Shown: positions 47,064-59,355 of the stretch, piece after piece
How positions within the stretch are numbered: the first letter of the stretch is position 1
How the letters are laid out: each line of letters starts with the position of its first letter
NCBI GenBank assembly: GCA_021432605.1
Contig: MU271147.1
Location: 620,001 to 684,000 of the forward strand
Length of the DNA: 64,000 nucleotides
Source of the DNA: Coniochaeta sp. PMI_546
Lineage: Eukaryota; Ascomycota; Sordariomycetes; Coniochaetales; Coniochaetaceae
Direction of reading: 5' to 3'
Made by a program: the position numbers and the translations under genes
Notes under the pieces: generated by a model
What the model saw: only the letters and a program-made list of their open reading frames with translations
The model's database searches: none
What the model was told of the DNA's origin: nothing

Positions 47064-50000
47064 GATTTTGAAGTGGGAGGGCACAGCGCCGAGTCGCTTC
47101 GCCGACAAGCGGGTTTGCCAAAACGAACCGGTGCGAACAGGTGAGGTACTTTACGTCAGGCACTCCAATTGAGACAGCCGGATCCAGCCAACAAGCAGGA
47201 CCGAGAAGCCCACGAGGCACAAAACTTGTATTCAAACCTTCAGGGAGAGTGGTTTGTTGGTGGGTTTGCATGCACCACACCACTCACACCTGACTTTGTT
47301 CTCGAGCTGCACCCTTGACACTCCTTCCCAATGGCAGAGACTCCTTGAGAGCGCTGGTGAGCAGGGGACTCTTCGCGCTCTTTAGCTGGAGGCTGACCGT
47401 GACTAGCTGCAACAAGCAGGCGCACCTTCTCGTAGATGTTCGAATGAACTACGACAGGCTCTCCGAAAGTTGGAACGAGAGGGCGATTTGACGCGTTCTT
47501 GTAGTCTGAGAGTTATGCCGTCCTTCAGATCTTGACACCTTCGTGATGCTTCGCCAAGACTGACTTGCGAGGTTGTGTAGCCCCTGGCCAGCAGCTGGCG
47601 GCTTGTCCGATTGACAGAAACGGCGTCGATCTGCAGCAGGAAATTTGCAAGACCAGAACCAAGACCACAGAGGCTATGAAAACTCTCTTGACCGAACAAA
47701 ACAAAAGGGTATATGGTGGATGTCGCCCGGTGCCTGGAGGCTTATGAAATCATAACCTCTGAAGTGTCGATAATGGTAGTGGCGTAGTAAGGCGATGCTC
47801 GTATTTCTCCCAGGAAAGACGGCACTCTAGAAAAGAAAGAAGGACACAAGGCGACTGAATCCGAGTTGCTACCAAAGATCCTTTGTGAATTTTGACAAGT
47901 TTTGTCAAGTTCAGATCCAGAAGAATAAAATCCTCAAGAGATCCGAAAGCCTCAGAGCGAAGGGAGAGGGCAAGTGCGCCCCAGATCGGAGGGTCCTGGG
48001 TATTTCATTCGTGGTGGGGGGATCTCGAATGGAGTTGTGCAAAAGGCTTGTTGACAATTGGTGTGTCTGGACTTGGAGTGTAGTGTACAGTGGTAAAGCG
48101 GGGCGCTGTCGATGTCACGAAGGGGTGTCCTAGTGTTCTCCACTGACTACTGGGGTGGGTTTCCTCAAGTGGAGTGGCTTTATCTCAGGTTGTCGCTGGA
48201 GATTCCCTTTTTGACCGTAGGGCGAGCAATTGAATGCAGGGATTTACCCGTTCACTCACCGGCTTACAGTCGCTATGACACCGTGCCGATGTTCGTTGAA
48301 GACCCTCCATTGTTTCCGAACCCTAACTGAGTACAGGATCACTACCACTAGGTACCTAATGCGAATGGCTGGATAACGTAGAGTGAACTGGTTCAGCTGA
48401 ACCTTGAATAAAGGAAGGAGGTACGAGCCGAGAATATCTTAGCATCGACGTTTCCTTGTCTTCTACGATTTTGAGCCATGTAACGACGGCTTTGTCAAAA
48501 GCGACAAACAGAGACGTCCGTCTACCGTATACCTACTATCGAGAACCATCACCGCGCTTATCCATCACGACCACAAGATACATAGGGTTAGTTAGTTGTA
48601 CAGTATGTATAGGTTCAGCAATCAGTTCTACGACAGCTCGCTTCACTTAGTGTACATGTGCACGCAGAGTACATGGGGTACCTGTGCTGCGTCGACATCG
48701 GTTTTGGTGAGTGATTTTTCCAAGCTCAACAGCATTGCGCTTGCTAGCGCCTTGCTATTGCTGGAGTACGGGAAAAGCAGGGTGTAACAGGCGTGCCTGT
48801 CTCTTCCAGACACCACAATACGCGCAAAGAAGGTACCTAGTAGATACCTCATTATTCCCGATGGCGAATTGTCCAGCTGCACTACCAAACAGAACCTATA
48901 CTTTTCACCACTGCCATTGGCCAAGACCCAGTTGAGTCAAATGAGATTAACGATTACAACACCCCGATACGATGCAATTCACTTCCGAGGGACTTCTCCC
49001 GTCTTGGACCCTAAATTTCTGCTTACTAGGTACCTGAGGCCGCAATATGACGGTAATCAAGTCAAGAAGATGCAGCGTCAGAAGCGTCTTGGCTGTGCCT
49101 AAGGGAGGGTTGGAAGGCCGTGAATCGATGATCATGTGGGGGAGGTCCTTGACCCCACTTATGGATGCACACTGATGACGCAGTTAAGTGAAGGTCGGCG
49201 CCGTGTGTCGGGAAGGTAAACGGCCGATCTGGGTTCGTACCAGGTACACCTTTTTTTTATTCATTTTGCTGGCCTTGACTAGAAGGTACCTGACTCATGG
49301 CGTGTCGTTAACATGTAGGCTCTTCACCCGTAGTGTAAGCACTGCGACATCGCGAGTTTAAACTGAAATTCTTAAACCACGGATAAACAGGGTAGATCAA
49401 TACGCGATCACAACCAGCTTCTTTTTGTAAATATAGTTGGGGATGGTCTTACAATTTCAATGTTGAAGACAGTCGTTCCTCGAGCAGTTGAAGAAATATG
49501 TACGCGAGTACTGACTACCTTTCCTAAGATACCTACTTTTAGGTCACTGACCAAACAGAGAGGACAGTTCTGTGCCGAGAAACCGCCTTGAACGAATCAT
49601 ATTATCGTAGTTAGACACCTTAAAACGTCGTGGTTATGGGCGAGCGCTATTATTATCGCTGCCATTTGGCACGAGAGGTATGTACCTCCCGGGACTTCTC
49701 CAGCTTCCCAAGACCCTGATCAGTCGAGCTGTTGTTGAATTTATTAGCATCACTTGGCGTTTTGAAAACAAATTCCTGGGCATTGCTGGTCGAAGCCAAC
49801 CTGGAACAAACCAATGCGGTGAAACACGTGCAACATGGTGCAACGGGGTCTCTCAACCCTCCGTCAGTCTCAGTCCATCGAATTGCAAGCGCCAAGAAGG
49901 TCAAATTGCTATCGACCAACGCTTAACGAAGGTGCTCGCCGCTACAGGATACCCATGTCGGCGAAACAATCGACGCTGCTACCGACAATTTACGTCCTCC

Positions 50001-51812
50001 AAGTGGCTCCGGTCGCTGCCACTGGCTGCCAAGCCGCTGGGCAGCTCAGCGCGAGGCTCCCTTCGCCCGCAAGAAATGCCGACTCCACGCGAGAGACCTG
50101 ACAAGTGCAATGATTGAATCGCGATCGTCGCGCATCTGCATCTAGTCGCTCTTCACTGAGTCTAAGAGCCCAGTTCGGTAAATTTGGTTCGAAGTCGATG
50201 GCCGGTCCAATTGTGTCCTACATATTATGATGGAACAAGGCGTGCCTCCCAATATGCTGGGGTGAACTTGACGGGAAAGTCAAAATGGCAAGCCGGAGTC
50301 CACTTCATTCACTGCTTCACTCAACAGGGTCGTTTGCGCCGACGTGCGAGGGTCATTTCAACAAGGTTGTGTTAAGTATCCCCCCACGCTGCACTCCGGG
50401 GTCTCATCCCCAACATGCTGCACCAACTTCTGCAACCGTCCGAATGCATCGATATAGAGTGGACACGGCTGAGCTTTCACACATTACCTGAGGTTTTAGA
50501 AGACAGCTCGCGTGCCAGTTTGTCCCGCAGCTTCAGTACCTTGTGCTACACCATGCACGCCATTGCGCCGAGTTCCTCACTGCAATGATACATTTACTTA
50601 CTTATTCGCCGTCATGTACATGGGTAATAGGGCGAGGATATAGGAGGATCTGACGATTACTCTCGTGATCACGAACAGCCATCTGCTTCACATAACTGGC
50701 AGTTGCAAGGTCAGCATCGCACAATGCCCCTTGAAAGGCTTCGCGATCTCCCGTCTGGGCGCTAACTTCCAGGTGCCCCGAAGTGATTGCTGGGGAGACA
50801 CAGTGTATCTTGGAATCACAGGACCCCCTACGGCAATGGCAACCTCTTCTGTGTTTTGTGAACCAGCAAGCCACGAGAAATCAACCTGCCCGCCTTGCCG
50901 GTCTCGCCTGGAAGAAATTTACCGAGATTCGTCTGTTTCCTTTCCCCGCACGGGGCTTGACCTATCCGTTACCGACAAGTGCATATCCTGCCGCCATATG
51001 CCCACATATACACACGTACAATCAGAGGCTTCGCCGGAGGACGACCATATATACGTACGACCACACAATACTCATTTCATTCTGTGACGCGGCTTGTATG
51101 CATCTGTACTCTTCCGAATGAGGCAGCATATTTGGGGGGTTACGGCGTCGGCCCCGTCTCCAGTCCAACATCCGACCCGGGCGGGCGGACTTGTGGGGAC
51201 CTGAGCAAGGAGCGTCAAAGTTCCCGTTCCGCCGTTGGCGGATGCTCGCTTTTGCAACTGGCGGTGTGAGACGAATTCTGATGGACTTCGCGCCCGGTCG
51301 ATGCTACCATTAAACCATCTTCTGGACCGTCCTGCAGGCTGCACCCGTGCTTGGGGTACATAATTGGCTGCCCTGACTCCACGCCGCAGTTGCACTTCCT
51401 GCCCTCGTGGCCAGTTTCTCAATCCGACCATGACCGCTCAAGGGATAAAAGACAATGAGTACGACGGTGTCACAGCACAAAACTCAGTGGTTCCTACAGT
51501 AAGGATTCACCTGGATGATCTTACTCCTCGTCCTCGTTCGATGTGTTCGATTGATTCATCTGGACCGGACAGGATTTCGAGTCCGGTCTGAGCCAAGCGA
51601 TTGGCGCGAGGGTGAAAACTTGACAGAGCATTCACATCGTCAGCCTGACTCCGCTTAGGATGTCAACGTCCCGATACAGGTTGTGCTCACTTGTGGGATG
51701 GCTTTTCAGCCTCTTGCCAGTCACGGAAAAGCTGGAAAATCCCTCACATCAGTCTTGTTACTCCGATATTACTGCTTTGACTCCCTCTCGGCGTTTCAAC
51801 GATTGACACCCT

Positions 51813-51830
51813 CCCCCCCCCCCCCCCCCC
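51813..51830. repeat. Poly-C run, 18 bases
   Basis: Uninterrupted run of 18 C followed by TTTT. It could be a length-variable site or an assembly-sensitive homopolymer. Confidence 0.9.
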
Positions 51831-54800
51831 TTTTCTGCCCATTCTTTTTGACCGGTCAGCGTAGGGTGGGCGTGGAAGTCACATTTACACATATACGAGT
51901 TTGTATACTGCGTACGCGACTGCCAGAGTGACTAGTCTGCCTGAAGACTGTCTCAAGCGACACGATTCGACCTTTCTTTCCCTATGCTGCGGTCCGACAG
52001 GATTTTCTGTCGATGGCGTAGTCCAAGGAGGCACGTTTGCTCGATATAACTAAGCATAATTGTGTTCTTAAAGCTTGTTTTCCCAATCATCTCTTCTAAC
52101 GGTTATCGTGTCTTCCAAAGAGCATCTTGCGTTCCTGAGCCTGTGAGCAATCATGTCTTTCGACGTCACGATGTACCCCGGGTACATCAGCGTATCACCC
52201 TTCGATTGTTGTGGAGGTTACCAGCGACGAGAGCAGCGCTGTCACCGGAGCTCCTGGCTCCAGTTGAATCGTTATTGTCGGCTGACCAAGGACATGATGA
52301 TGCATGGGCATCAGCCGTATTATTCCTAACAACGAAATCTCCAAACTGATGGTCCGCTTTGTCGGATATGTCTCCAGGACCAGGTCTTAATTGGCGAGCA
52401 TCTAGATTGTTGTACCCCAGGTAAGCTCCAGGATTGGTGACCGTCATTGCGTACACCGATGAGGCACCTAAGTCACGAGGGGCTGGAAACCGTCAAGGGC
52501 ACGACCATGATGCACTTCAGATCTCGGCGATTGAGCATTTCTTTTCTTGTCCTCCTGCAGTTCTATGAGGCTTGGGTCGACATGACACCCGTCAAGTGTA
52601 TACAGGGCCTATCACCAAGAGCAACGAATACAGATGCACGCACATGGAGTGTCCATCCTCAACCCCGTATGCTGGTTTTCCTTCCCATGTGTGTCGTCTG
52701 CAGCCTGGTTAGCCATCAACGAAGGGCAGGGTGTCAAATAGCGAAGCACTTCCAAAAAAGCAACACTCAGCGGAGGCACGCGTTTCAAGGTGGCATGACC
52801 CAGTAACTTAGACAATATTGTACATGGTTGTCCATTGGGGGTAGTTGCCTTGCCAAGTTAACGGAGTGTATCTGAGACTGGTCCAAAGTCACACTCGAAT
52901 AGGGCTCCTAGGCCGTGTTGAAGACCTGTCGAGCACTTGCATGACGGCTACGCGCCGTAATCAAGCTCTTGTTTTGGCCAGAAGAAAGCAACGCGGCGCT
53001 TCATCTTTCGCTCTTCCAAGACTATCACCCGAAGATTCTCCTGGATATAAGGATCCAACTGTATCATTTCGGAGTGTGAGATTCCTATCACCAGAAGCAT
53101 CCCCCGACTGGACAGACCTCCACAGGGGTTTTGGGACGACGATCCTCTGGAGTCCGTCATTCCACCGATTATGCTCAATTGAGAACTAAGTACCCTTCAA
53201 ATGCCTTTGATATCACCTATGCTCAACTCCATGTTCTGCGCGCTTCCAGTAGTCCCGTGGCAGCGACGTAGAGTTGCGTCTGTTTGATCAACTATTAACA
53301 TGAGCTGAACATGCAAGCCCTGAAAGCTACGAGTAATAAGACAACTCGTTCACACCCACATATCCTACCGTGACCCAATATCAGTTCTTTGTAGCGACTG
53401 ACTCAATGCTTGTTTGCTCCTCAGGGATCCCCACTGCATTGCTCTTTACAACATCAATTTCATAGACCCTGTCCTCGGTCTAGACGTGGTTACTCTTTCT
53501 TGACCCGTACTTGGTCCGTCGTGAATAATTTTCAGCAGTGATGTGAGGCCAGACACAGGATCGATTGTAGTACATGTCGAGAGGTCAGGTAAGATGCTGT
53601 ATGTATGGTGGCTTCTGGGAGAGTGGCGGCGAACAAATAAAGGTCCAACGAAGACGCACTCGTCTTCCTGCGCGTCTACACTCGCAGGTGATAACAACAG
53701 TTGACAAACACAGGGCAATGGAGCTACGAGAACCCGTGGCGATTCCACAGCAATGGGCCGATGAATCCCATCAGAGAATAAACTCTCAAAGCTTGCGGAT
53801 TAAATGGCCGGGAACACTAAGGATGCATTTGTTGAACATGAGTCGCCAACATGCTGTGACTGGAATGGTGGATACTGTTATATGATGCCCTATGAACCAT
53901 CTTTTTATGGAACCACCACAACCAGTTTTACGTTTTAAGGCCGTCGAAAGCGCATCAGTGTTGCTCCGGTTGAAGTGGACGGTGTACGTGTCCATTCGTT
54001 CCTTACCGCTCTCGTGCAGTTCAAGATTTGACCATGGCCGGCAACTTCGGAAATGGGATGGAAAGACGAAAAGGACCGAGGTCAGGGTACCACGGTGTAA
54101 TCCTCAGCGGTGAAGGCCCGGTCCCCACCGTACTGGTCGCTTTCCGTGACTCGTGACTCGCGATGGATATATCTGCCGTCCGGAGAGGAAGGCCTGTGGC
54201 TGGCATGACACTCCAGACTCTCTCGCACTGGCCAACTGGGTAGCAACGTTGCGAAGTCGTCAGCTGAATGATTTCGGCGGCTATCGTTCCATCAACCCCA
54301 AACATCAATAAGCTCACTCAATACATGCAGCCCCACGGCGGGGATTTGGGGAAACTGGCTAGTTCGGGAGCATTGGCGGGATGTTTATGAATGTCGTGGG
54401 TAAAGGCGGCTACTGCGTTAACATTTCGTAGGCCTACTAAGACGATGACTGTTAGCAGCATTACGGTCTTCATGGCTGGCGACCGTCACAAGTGCGTTAC
54501 AGGGTCATCATCCCCACACCTAGGACCATCAAAAAGGCAGAAGAGGCATAGTGCAGGGGCCTTCAAGGCCGAAAATGAAATTGACCTGCTTCGTAGCGTC
54601 GGAGAGAAGGGACACATGACCAGAAGAACGGCGGACGAACTCCTCCCAGTAGTCCTCCACCAGCTCGTGAAATGCGTCTAGACTCGGCGTTCTTTGGGAC
54701 AGAGCAAGTTCAGGAGAAGAGAAAGTACGGTATGTAGGGATTGATGTCTGGCGGTTCTGGACGGGAACGAGGGCCGACGAGAGTTCCGTCCTCGGCGTCC

Positions 54801-55485
54801 AAAAAGTGCAGCACTTACAATTGACCTTTTGCCGCGCTAGCTTGGGTTGTAAGATGTAACGCGTGACCGTATAAGGTAAGGTAAGGACCGTGAAGATTAT
54901 GTTTTCCTCCACATCTACACTTGGTGACGATTTGATTGCACTTTGTGCCGGCTGGTCACGTGTAAGTTGAGCTGGATGGAATGCGGGCTGAAAACAGGGT
55001 GCAAGTGCGAACAAGGGTGCCGGGCAAAGGAAAAAAAAAAAACGAGGAAGAAAAAGGGGTCCTGAAACCCAGCTTACCGAATCACAAACTCACACGACGG
55101 GATCTTATCCTCCTAAACTTTCTGGCTGGCGGGCCGTCCCCCTTGCGAACGCCTCGATGGACTACGTACCCATGATCAGCCCCACATGCCAGCTCATCAA
55201 CAGGCTCACTGGTATGTATGGTTCCTTACCGCCGTACGAACGTGTATTCTGCGCAGGGAGCAGGTATGCATACCTTGGGAGTAAAAAAAAATCCAAGTAT
55301 CAGAATTGCATCGTGTTTGGCCCACCAGGGCAATGACTAAAGGTAAGGTTAGGTAGTGCTGGTGGAATACAGTGTAACAGCGATACTTGTTCTTGCACCC
55401 TTGAACGCTGAATATCAAAGTTGCCGGTTGATCACTACCTCGCCAGAGACATGAGGCTTAACCTGAGTCCAGGGAATACCAGGTC

Positions 55486-55806
55486 CCAGTACCTACGATA
55501 GGGTAACCTGAGTACCTTACACTAGCTTAAGTACTTAGACGCCATACCTCGGGGAAACAGGGCGGAGGTCCGTTTGGGCATAGAGTAGACGTACCTTAGT
55601 AACCGAAGGTGAATAAGATACTTCAGCTACCTTAGGTACCTTACCATAAAGGTAGGTACCTTACCTACTACCTACCTGGTCCGCAGCCCGTAGGTAGTGT
55701 ATGTAGGTAAGGTATTCAGGTCAGTTTATACATACCTTACCTACCTCTACTCCTGCTAATGCGGTACTTGGTATCTCGAGGTAGTGTATACTGTAAGGTA
55801 GGTATG
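55486..55806. repeat. TACCT/AGGTA word island
   Basis: About twenty TACCT or AGGTA words in roughly 320 bp, in both orientations, often joined as TAGGTACCT or chained as ACCTACCTACC. Less than one would be expected by chance. It is not a strict tandem repeat. Confidence 0.85.
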
Positions 55807-56617
55807 CTTTCACTTTTATCGCTTCGGGTTACTTTGGCTCAGATCCCAAGAAAGGCTCTTTCCGGAATGGCGGGTACGTACTACGGGTACGTGCACATGA
55901 TGACCAACCGGCTAAGGGTCCGGGTTGCCAAAGAAGCAATGGTCCCCTGTCACTCCCTGCCTGGTTCAGGTTTCGAGCTGTCGTGTGCCAGCGTGGCAGC
56001 AGCAAACGCAGCGCATCAGAGCAAACGTGCATAATTCCCCCATCCCTTACGTTCTTTCCTTCGGTCACTTCAGGTTACCTTATTATTACTCTGCTTTTGT
56101 CAACCCTCTATCTGTCGCTACTTTCATCTTTGCTCTCTCGTCCACGAACTTCGCTTTCAAGACCGTCCCGATCCATCTCAATTTCTTCTTCCTCTGCCCT
56201 TTTTTTTGTCGTTGTTGCGGTCCTCCGCCTTCTCATCGCCTCCCTCCGCCACTGTTGCGCATTCCAAACCGAGGCTATAGATTTAAGGCAGTGGAACCGC
56301 GCCAACGTCACTGATAATTAGGACGCTTCTTCAAGTGTCCACGATCCGAACCGCAACCGAGACCTCCTTCAGCAATCGGAAACACGCGACTGTGAATAGT
56401 CAAATCCAGCCCGCTATCGTAGAGTCACTTGGTCATTTGGCTCTGTGGTTGCTGCGAGTCCGAGGTTTCGGCATGGTCACCCAAGCTTCCTGCGAACCCG
56501 GTCTTGTCAGTAAACCTAATAGCCCGTTGCATACACGACAGCCCCATAACCTTTTACGAAGCATCGCGGCAAGACTCCGGAAACCACCTCTCTCCGTCGT
56601 TACTTTCTCCGTACCTT

Positions 56618-58633
56618 ATGCAGGCCATCATGGCAATACATGCCCGTGACGCCGGCCTTCCTCAAGGCTCTGCCGACCCTTCCCAGCACTTCAACTTCCC
56701 TCCTATCTCTGGTGAATCATCTGCTTCCTCCATTATGTCTCCTCTCTCCCTTCCCCACGGCGTCTCAGGTTACTTCGACTATCCTGTCACCAACCGTGTC
56801 AACCGCGACAGCTCGCCTGCCATAACTTCCGCTCACCGCGTTCCGAGGTCAACCGGCAGTTACCTCAATAGCTCGTACCCGACAGTCTACTCTCCCCTCT
56901 CGCCGGGTGTTCGTGGACCTGCACTTCCGCAATCTACACAATTCCTCTCGCCTAACCTACACCCAATTACGCAGGGAATGCAATACCAGATACACCAGCA
57001 TAGTCAGCACCAGCACCAGCACCAGCAGCAACGATCCGCAAGCATGTCTCCCACCCGACGCATGTCCACCAAGGCAGGAACACTCGTCAGGTCACGGTCG
57101 ACAACCTCGCGATCGACATCCGGTGTGGTTTCGATATCCCCACCTGCCGTCAACGGCATGCCTCCTGGTCCATCAGATCACATGTCTACGGGATCGATGC
57201 CGCCTATCACGGCTGCATCCACTGGTCACCCCCGGTCGATTTCGGAGGGTGCAGCAGGTACCCAACATCACGTGCAAATGATCCGTCGACTTGTCCAACA
57301 GAACGGTCGAATACGAGAGGCATGGGAGGCGGAACGAAAATACATGGAAGCGAACCTCGAGCGTGTTGAGGAGGTCTACAAGGAGGAACGGGCACTAATG
57401 GAAGAGGAACGTGCCGAGTGGGAATACGAAAAGGAGGCACTCTTCAAGAAAATCGAGTTGCTCCAACAGCAAGTGGCAGGCCTTTGTGGATACCGCGGCC
57501 CCAAAAATGACGTATCAACCAAAGGCAAGCCCAGGTACGGCGCTGGCAGCGATTGGAACATGTCACCGGAAAGCATGCGGAGTTCGGCTTCGTCACAGGG
57601 AAGTGCGCTGCCAGGACAGCGAATTGGTGGGTTACCTGGAAGCGTAAGTGGGGATGTTCTCCAAAGACTCGCCTCGCAACCACCACAGCCGCCCGCCCGT
57701 GACGCAGCGTCCCTGGCATCATCACACCCAACAAACTTTGGCCAGAACGCTACTTCGCGCTTTAGCCCTTCCAAGCAACCCGAATCGTCACCGTTCATAC
57801 CAATGACAGCCAACAACGGCATGGCTTCTCCTCCAGCAGACGACGCTACTCCCGTACCTATCGTTGATGTGCAGGAGATCATTCCGACTTCCGAAGGCAT
57901 TCCTATCAAAGCCTCTGCCCTTCAGCGAACCACCTTCAGCGATGGACCGAACTCACCCCCAGCTTCCAAACCGACCAGCCGGACACCGTCGCCGCCAGCG
58001 GACACTTCCAAACTCGGCGTACCTGGCAAGCCGGTCAAGGAGCAGACGCTGCAAATCCTGGCAGCCGATGAAGTCGACAGATTGACGATGCATGCCGGCC
58101 ATACCCCGAATCACTCACTGTCTGTCCTGCCGACTGTGACTGCTACCACGGCTAGCAGCAGCGGTGAGTCTACGCCGACTCTTCAACACGGAGACATGGT
58201 GGATAGCAGCGCCGCTACCTCGTCATCCGAGCCTACCGAGCCTCCGACCACCCGCAAGAGCGAAATCAGCGAAGACTTCAGCAGTTACCCAGAAGAAGCC
58301 ATGCTCGATGCAGGCTCAGAGGATGTATCACTGCGAGGTCCTCTGATGGTACGGAACATGCCTGCACACGACGAGATATTCTTCAAAAAGCTGTCGGACA
58401 AGCTTGAGGAGGTTAGCAAGGGCACTGAAGCAGCGGTTCCGGCCGTTCTGAGGGATGTCGTCAACGAAGAAGAATCCACGGATACGAAGCCCACGACTGG
58501 GTGTGATGAACCGTCAGCAGACAAGGCGAACAGCGAGTCCAGCCCTCGAAGTCGCGAAGAACAGGAGACAGACATCCCTCTCAAGCTTAAAAGGAACAAC
58601 AACTTTGGCGCGCCTTTCGGAGAGTACCGTTAG
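56618..58633 (+). CDS. Ser/Pro-rich coiled-coil protein, function unknown
   Basis: Single open frame. The first ATG is at 56618 (671 residues) and the next at 56630 (667). The frame is open upstream to a TTG at 56429, but that part reads like leader. I do not recognise a named family. The N-terminal 210 residues are Ser/Pro-rich, with a His/Gln run (HQHSQHQHQHQQQ) and SMSPTRRMSTK. Residues about 215-290 form one strongly charged coiled coil (RIREAWEAERKYMEANLERV; ERALMEEERAEWEYEKEAL). The C-terminal half is Ser/Pro/Thr-rich with possible proline-directed phosphorylation sites. It ends in a short basic/hydrophobic segment, KLKRNNNFGAPFGEYR. No membrane span or signal peptide is seen. Length and codon use support a real gene; a scaffold or regulatory role is only a guess. 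Confidence 0.82.
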   Translation: MQAIMAIHARDAGLPQGSADPSQHFNFPPISGESSASSIMSPLSLPHGVSGYFDYPVTNRVNRDSSPAITSAHRVPRSTGSYLNSSYPTVYSPLSPGVRGPALPQSTQFLSPNLHPITQGMQYQIHQHSQHQHQHQQQRSASMSPTRRMSTKAGTLVRSRSTTSRSTSGVVSISPPAVNGMPPGPSDHMSTGSMPPITAASTGHPRSISEGAAGTQHHVQMIRRLVQQNGRIREAWEAERKYMEANLERVEEVYKEERALMEEERAEWEYEKEALFKKIELLQQQVAGLCGYRGPKNDVSTKGKPRYGAGSDWNMSPESMRSSASSQGSALPGQRIGGLPGSVSGDVLQRLASQPPQPPARDAASLASSHPTNFGQNATSRFSPSKQPESSPFIPMTANNGMASPPADDATPVPIVDVQEIIPTSEGIPIKASALQRTTFSDGPNSPPASKPTSRTPSPPADTSKLGVPGKPVKEQTLQILAADEVDRLTMHAGHTPNHSLSVLPTVTATTASSSGESTPTLQHGDMVDSSAATSSSEPTEPPTTRKSEISEDFSSYPEEAMLDAGSEDVSLRGPLMVRNMPAHDEIFFKKLSDKLEEVSKGTEAAVPAVLRDVVNEEESTDTKPTTGCDEPSADKANSESSPRSREEQETDIPLKLKRNNNFGAPFGEYR

Positions 58634-59355
58634 CATCGTGCTCTGGGAGAGCGTCCCTTGCTAACCGGTGCTTCGAGGGGACTATTCACGTCTCTAGCCT
58701 GATGCCGGCAGCTATCATGCCGCAATTTTCCTTTATGATTACTTTTTTACCCCAACATCCCAAGCTGCTATCAACAGGCACGGCGTCTTTTTATGGTGAA
58801 CTTTCTATTATACCCCCAGCCACTGGACATTCGGACATATTGTTTTCCTTTTTGTTTGAGACCTCGCCCTGCCGTCTTCGGAATAGAGACAGGCCATGAA
58901 TAAGGGCAATGAAAAAATTAGACTGGGACTGGCAAAGGAGGCTACTTGGTTTGACAGTTGGGCAGTTGCTGATGGGGTCAATTGATAAAATGGATGGCCA
59001 GTGGGCGAAGATTGAGAGAGATGACAGAGATCCGAGACCGCAAAGTCCTCGGATATCACCACTAGATTCCCATACCATTTCCTTTGTTGCATGGTGGGAG
59101 ATGCTTTGCTGTACGCACTTCAGTTGCTTAGGAAGCTAGATCCTTGCAAATGGAAGACAAATGAACAGGTGACAAGACTTCGAAGACACGTTATATTAGC
59201 CTGCGCTGAATGACAGTCTGAATGCGGCAACATAATGACATGCCATGATCGCTTCGTAGACGTCGTGCTATCCAGTAATTTGCGCATGCTTCGATCCCAG
59301 CCAGTTGGAAGCACTAGTTCCTGTGAGACTGTGACCCAAAAGAGGCCAAAGTGTC
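58634..59355. other. Convergent intergenic region, coiled-coil gene / isn1
   Basis: No coding frame or RNA gene seen. The 3' UTRs of both neighbours are expected here. Confidence 0.55.

Larger units (their letters stand above)
47064..56617. other. Gene desert of about 9.5 kb
   Basis: Lies between the divergently transcribed kinase and coiled-coil genes. Frames are short, and those longer than 120 codons carry no domain signal. It contains scattered GGTACCT words (48.3-49.7 kb), an 18-C run (51813-51830) and the TACCT/AGGTA island (55.48-55.81 kb). The stretch 56040-56300 is pyrimidine-rich and is probably the promoter and leader of the downstream gene. Confidence 0.5.

Noticed and set aside
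47064-47108. Extending the HAL-type kinase to 47108
   Set aside because: The extra 15 codons begin with TTG; the ATG at 47063 is the natural start.
51540-51600. tRNA-like GGATTTCGAGTCC hairpin stretch
   Set aside because: Short inverted bases recall a T-arm, but no matching A-box or acceptor stem could be found around it.
52187-52447. 86-codon minus-strand ATG frame (MTVTNPGAYLGYNNLD)
   Set aside because: Plausible composition but isolated, no family signal and no promoter context.
54529-54720. Minus-strand frame ending HELVEDYWEEFVRRSSG...
   Set aside because: The last 60 codons look coding, but the full 161-codon frame starts with TTG, has no early ATG and no clear upstream exon. A decayed gene or a missed exon is possible.
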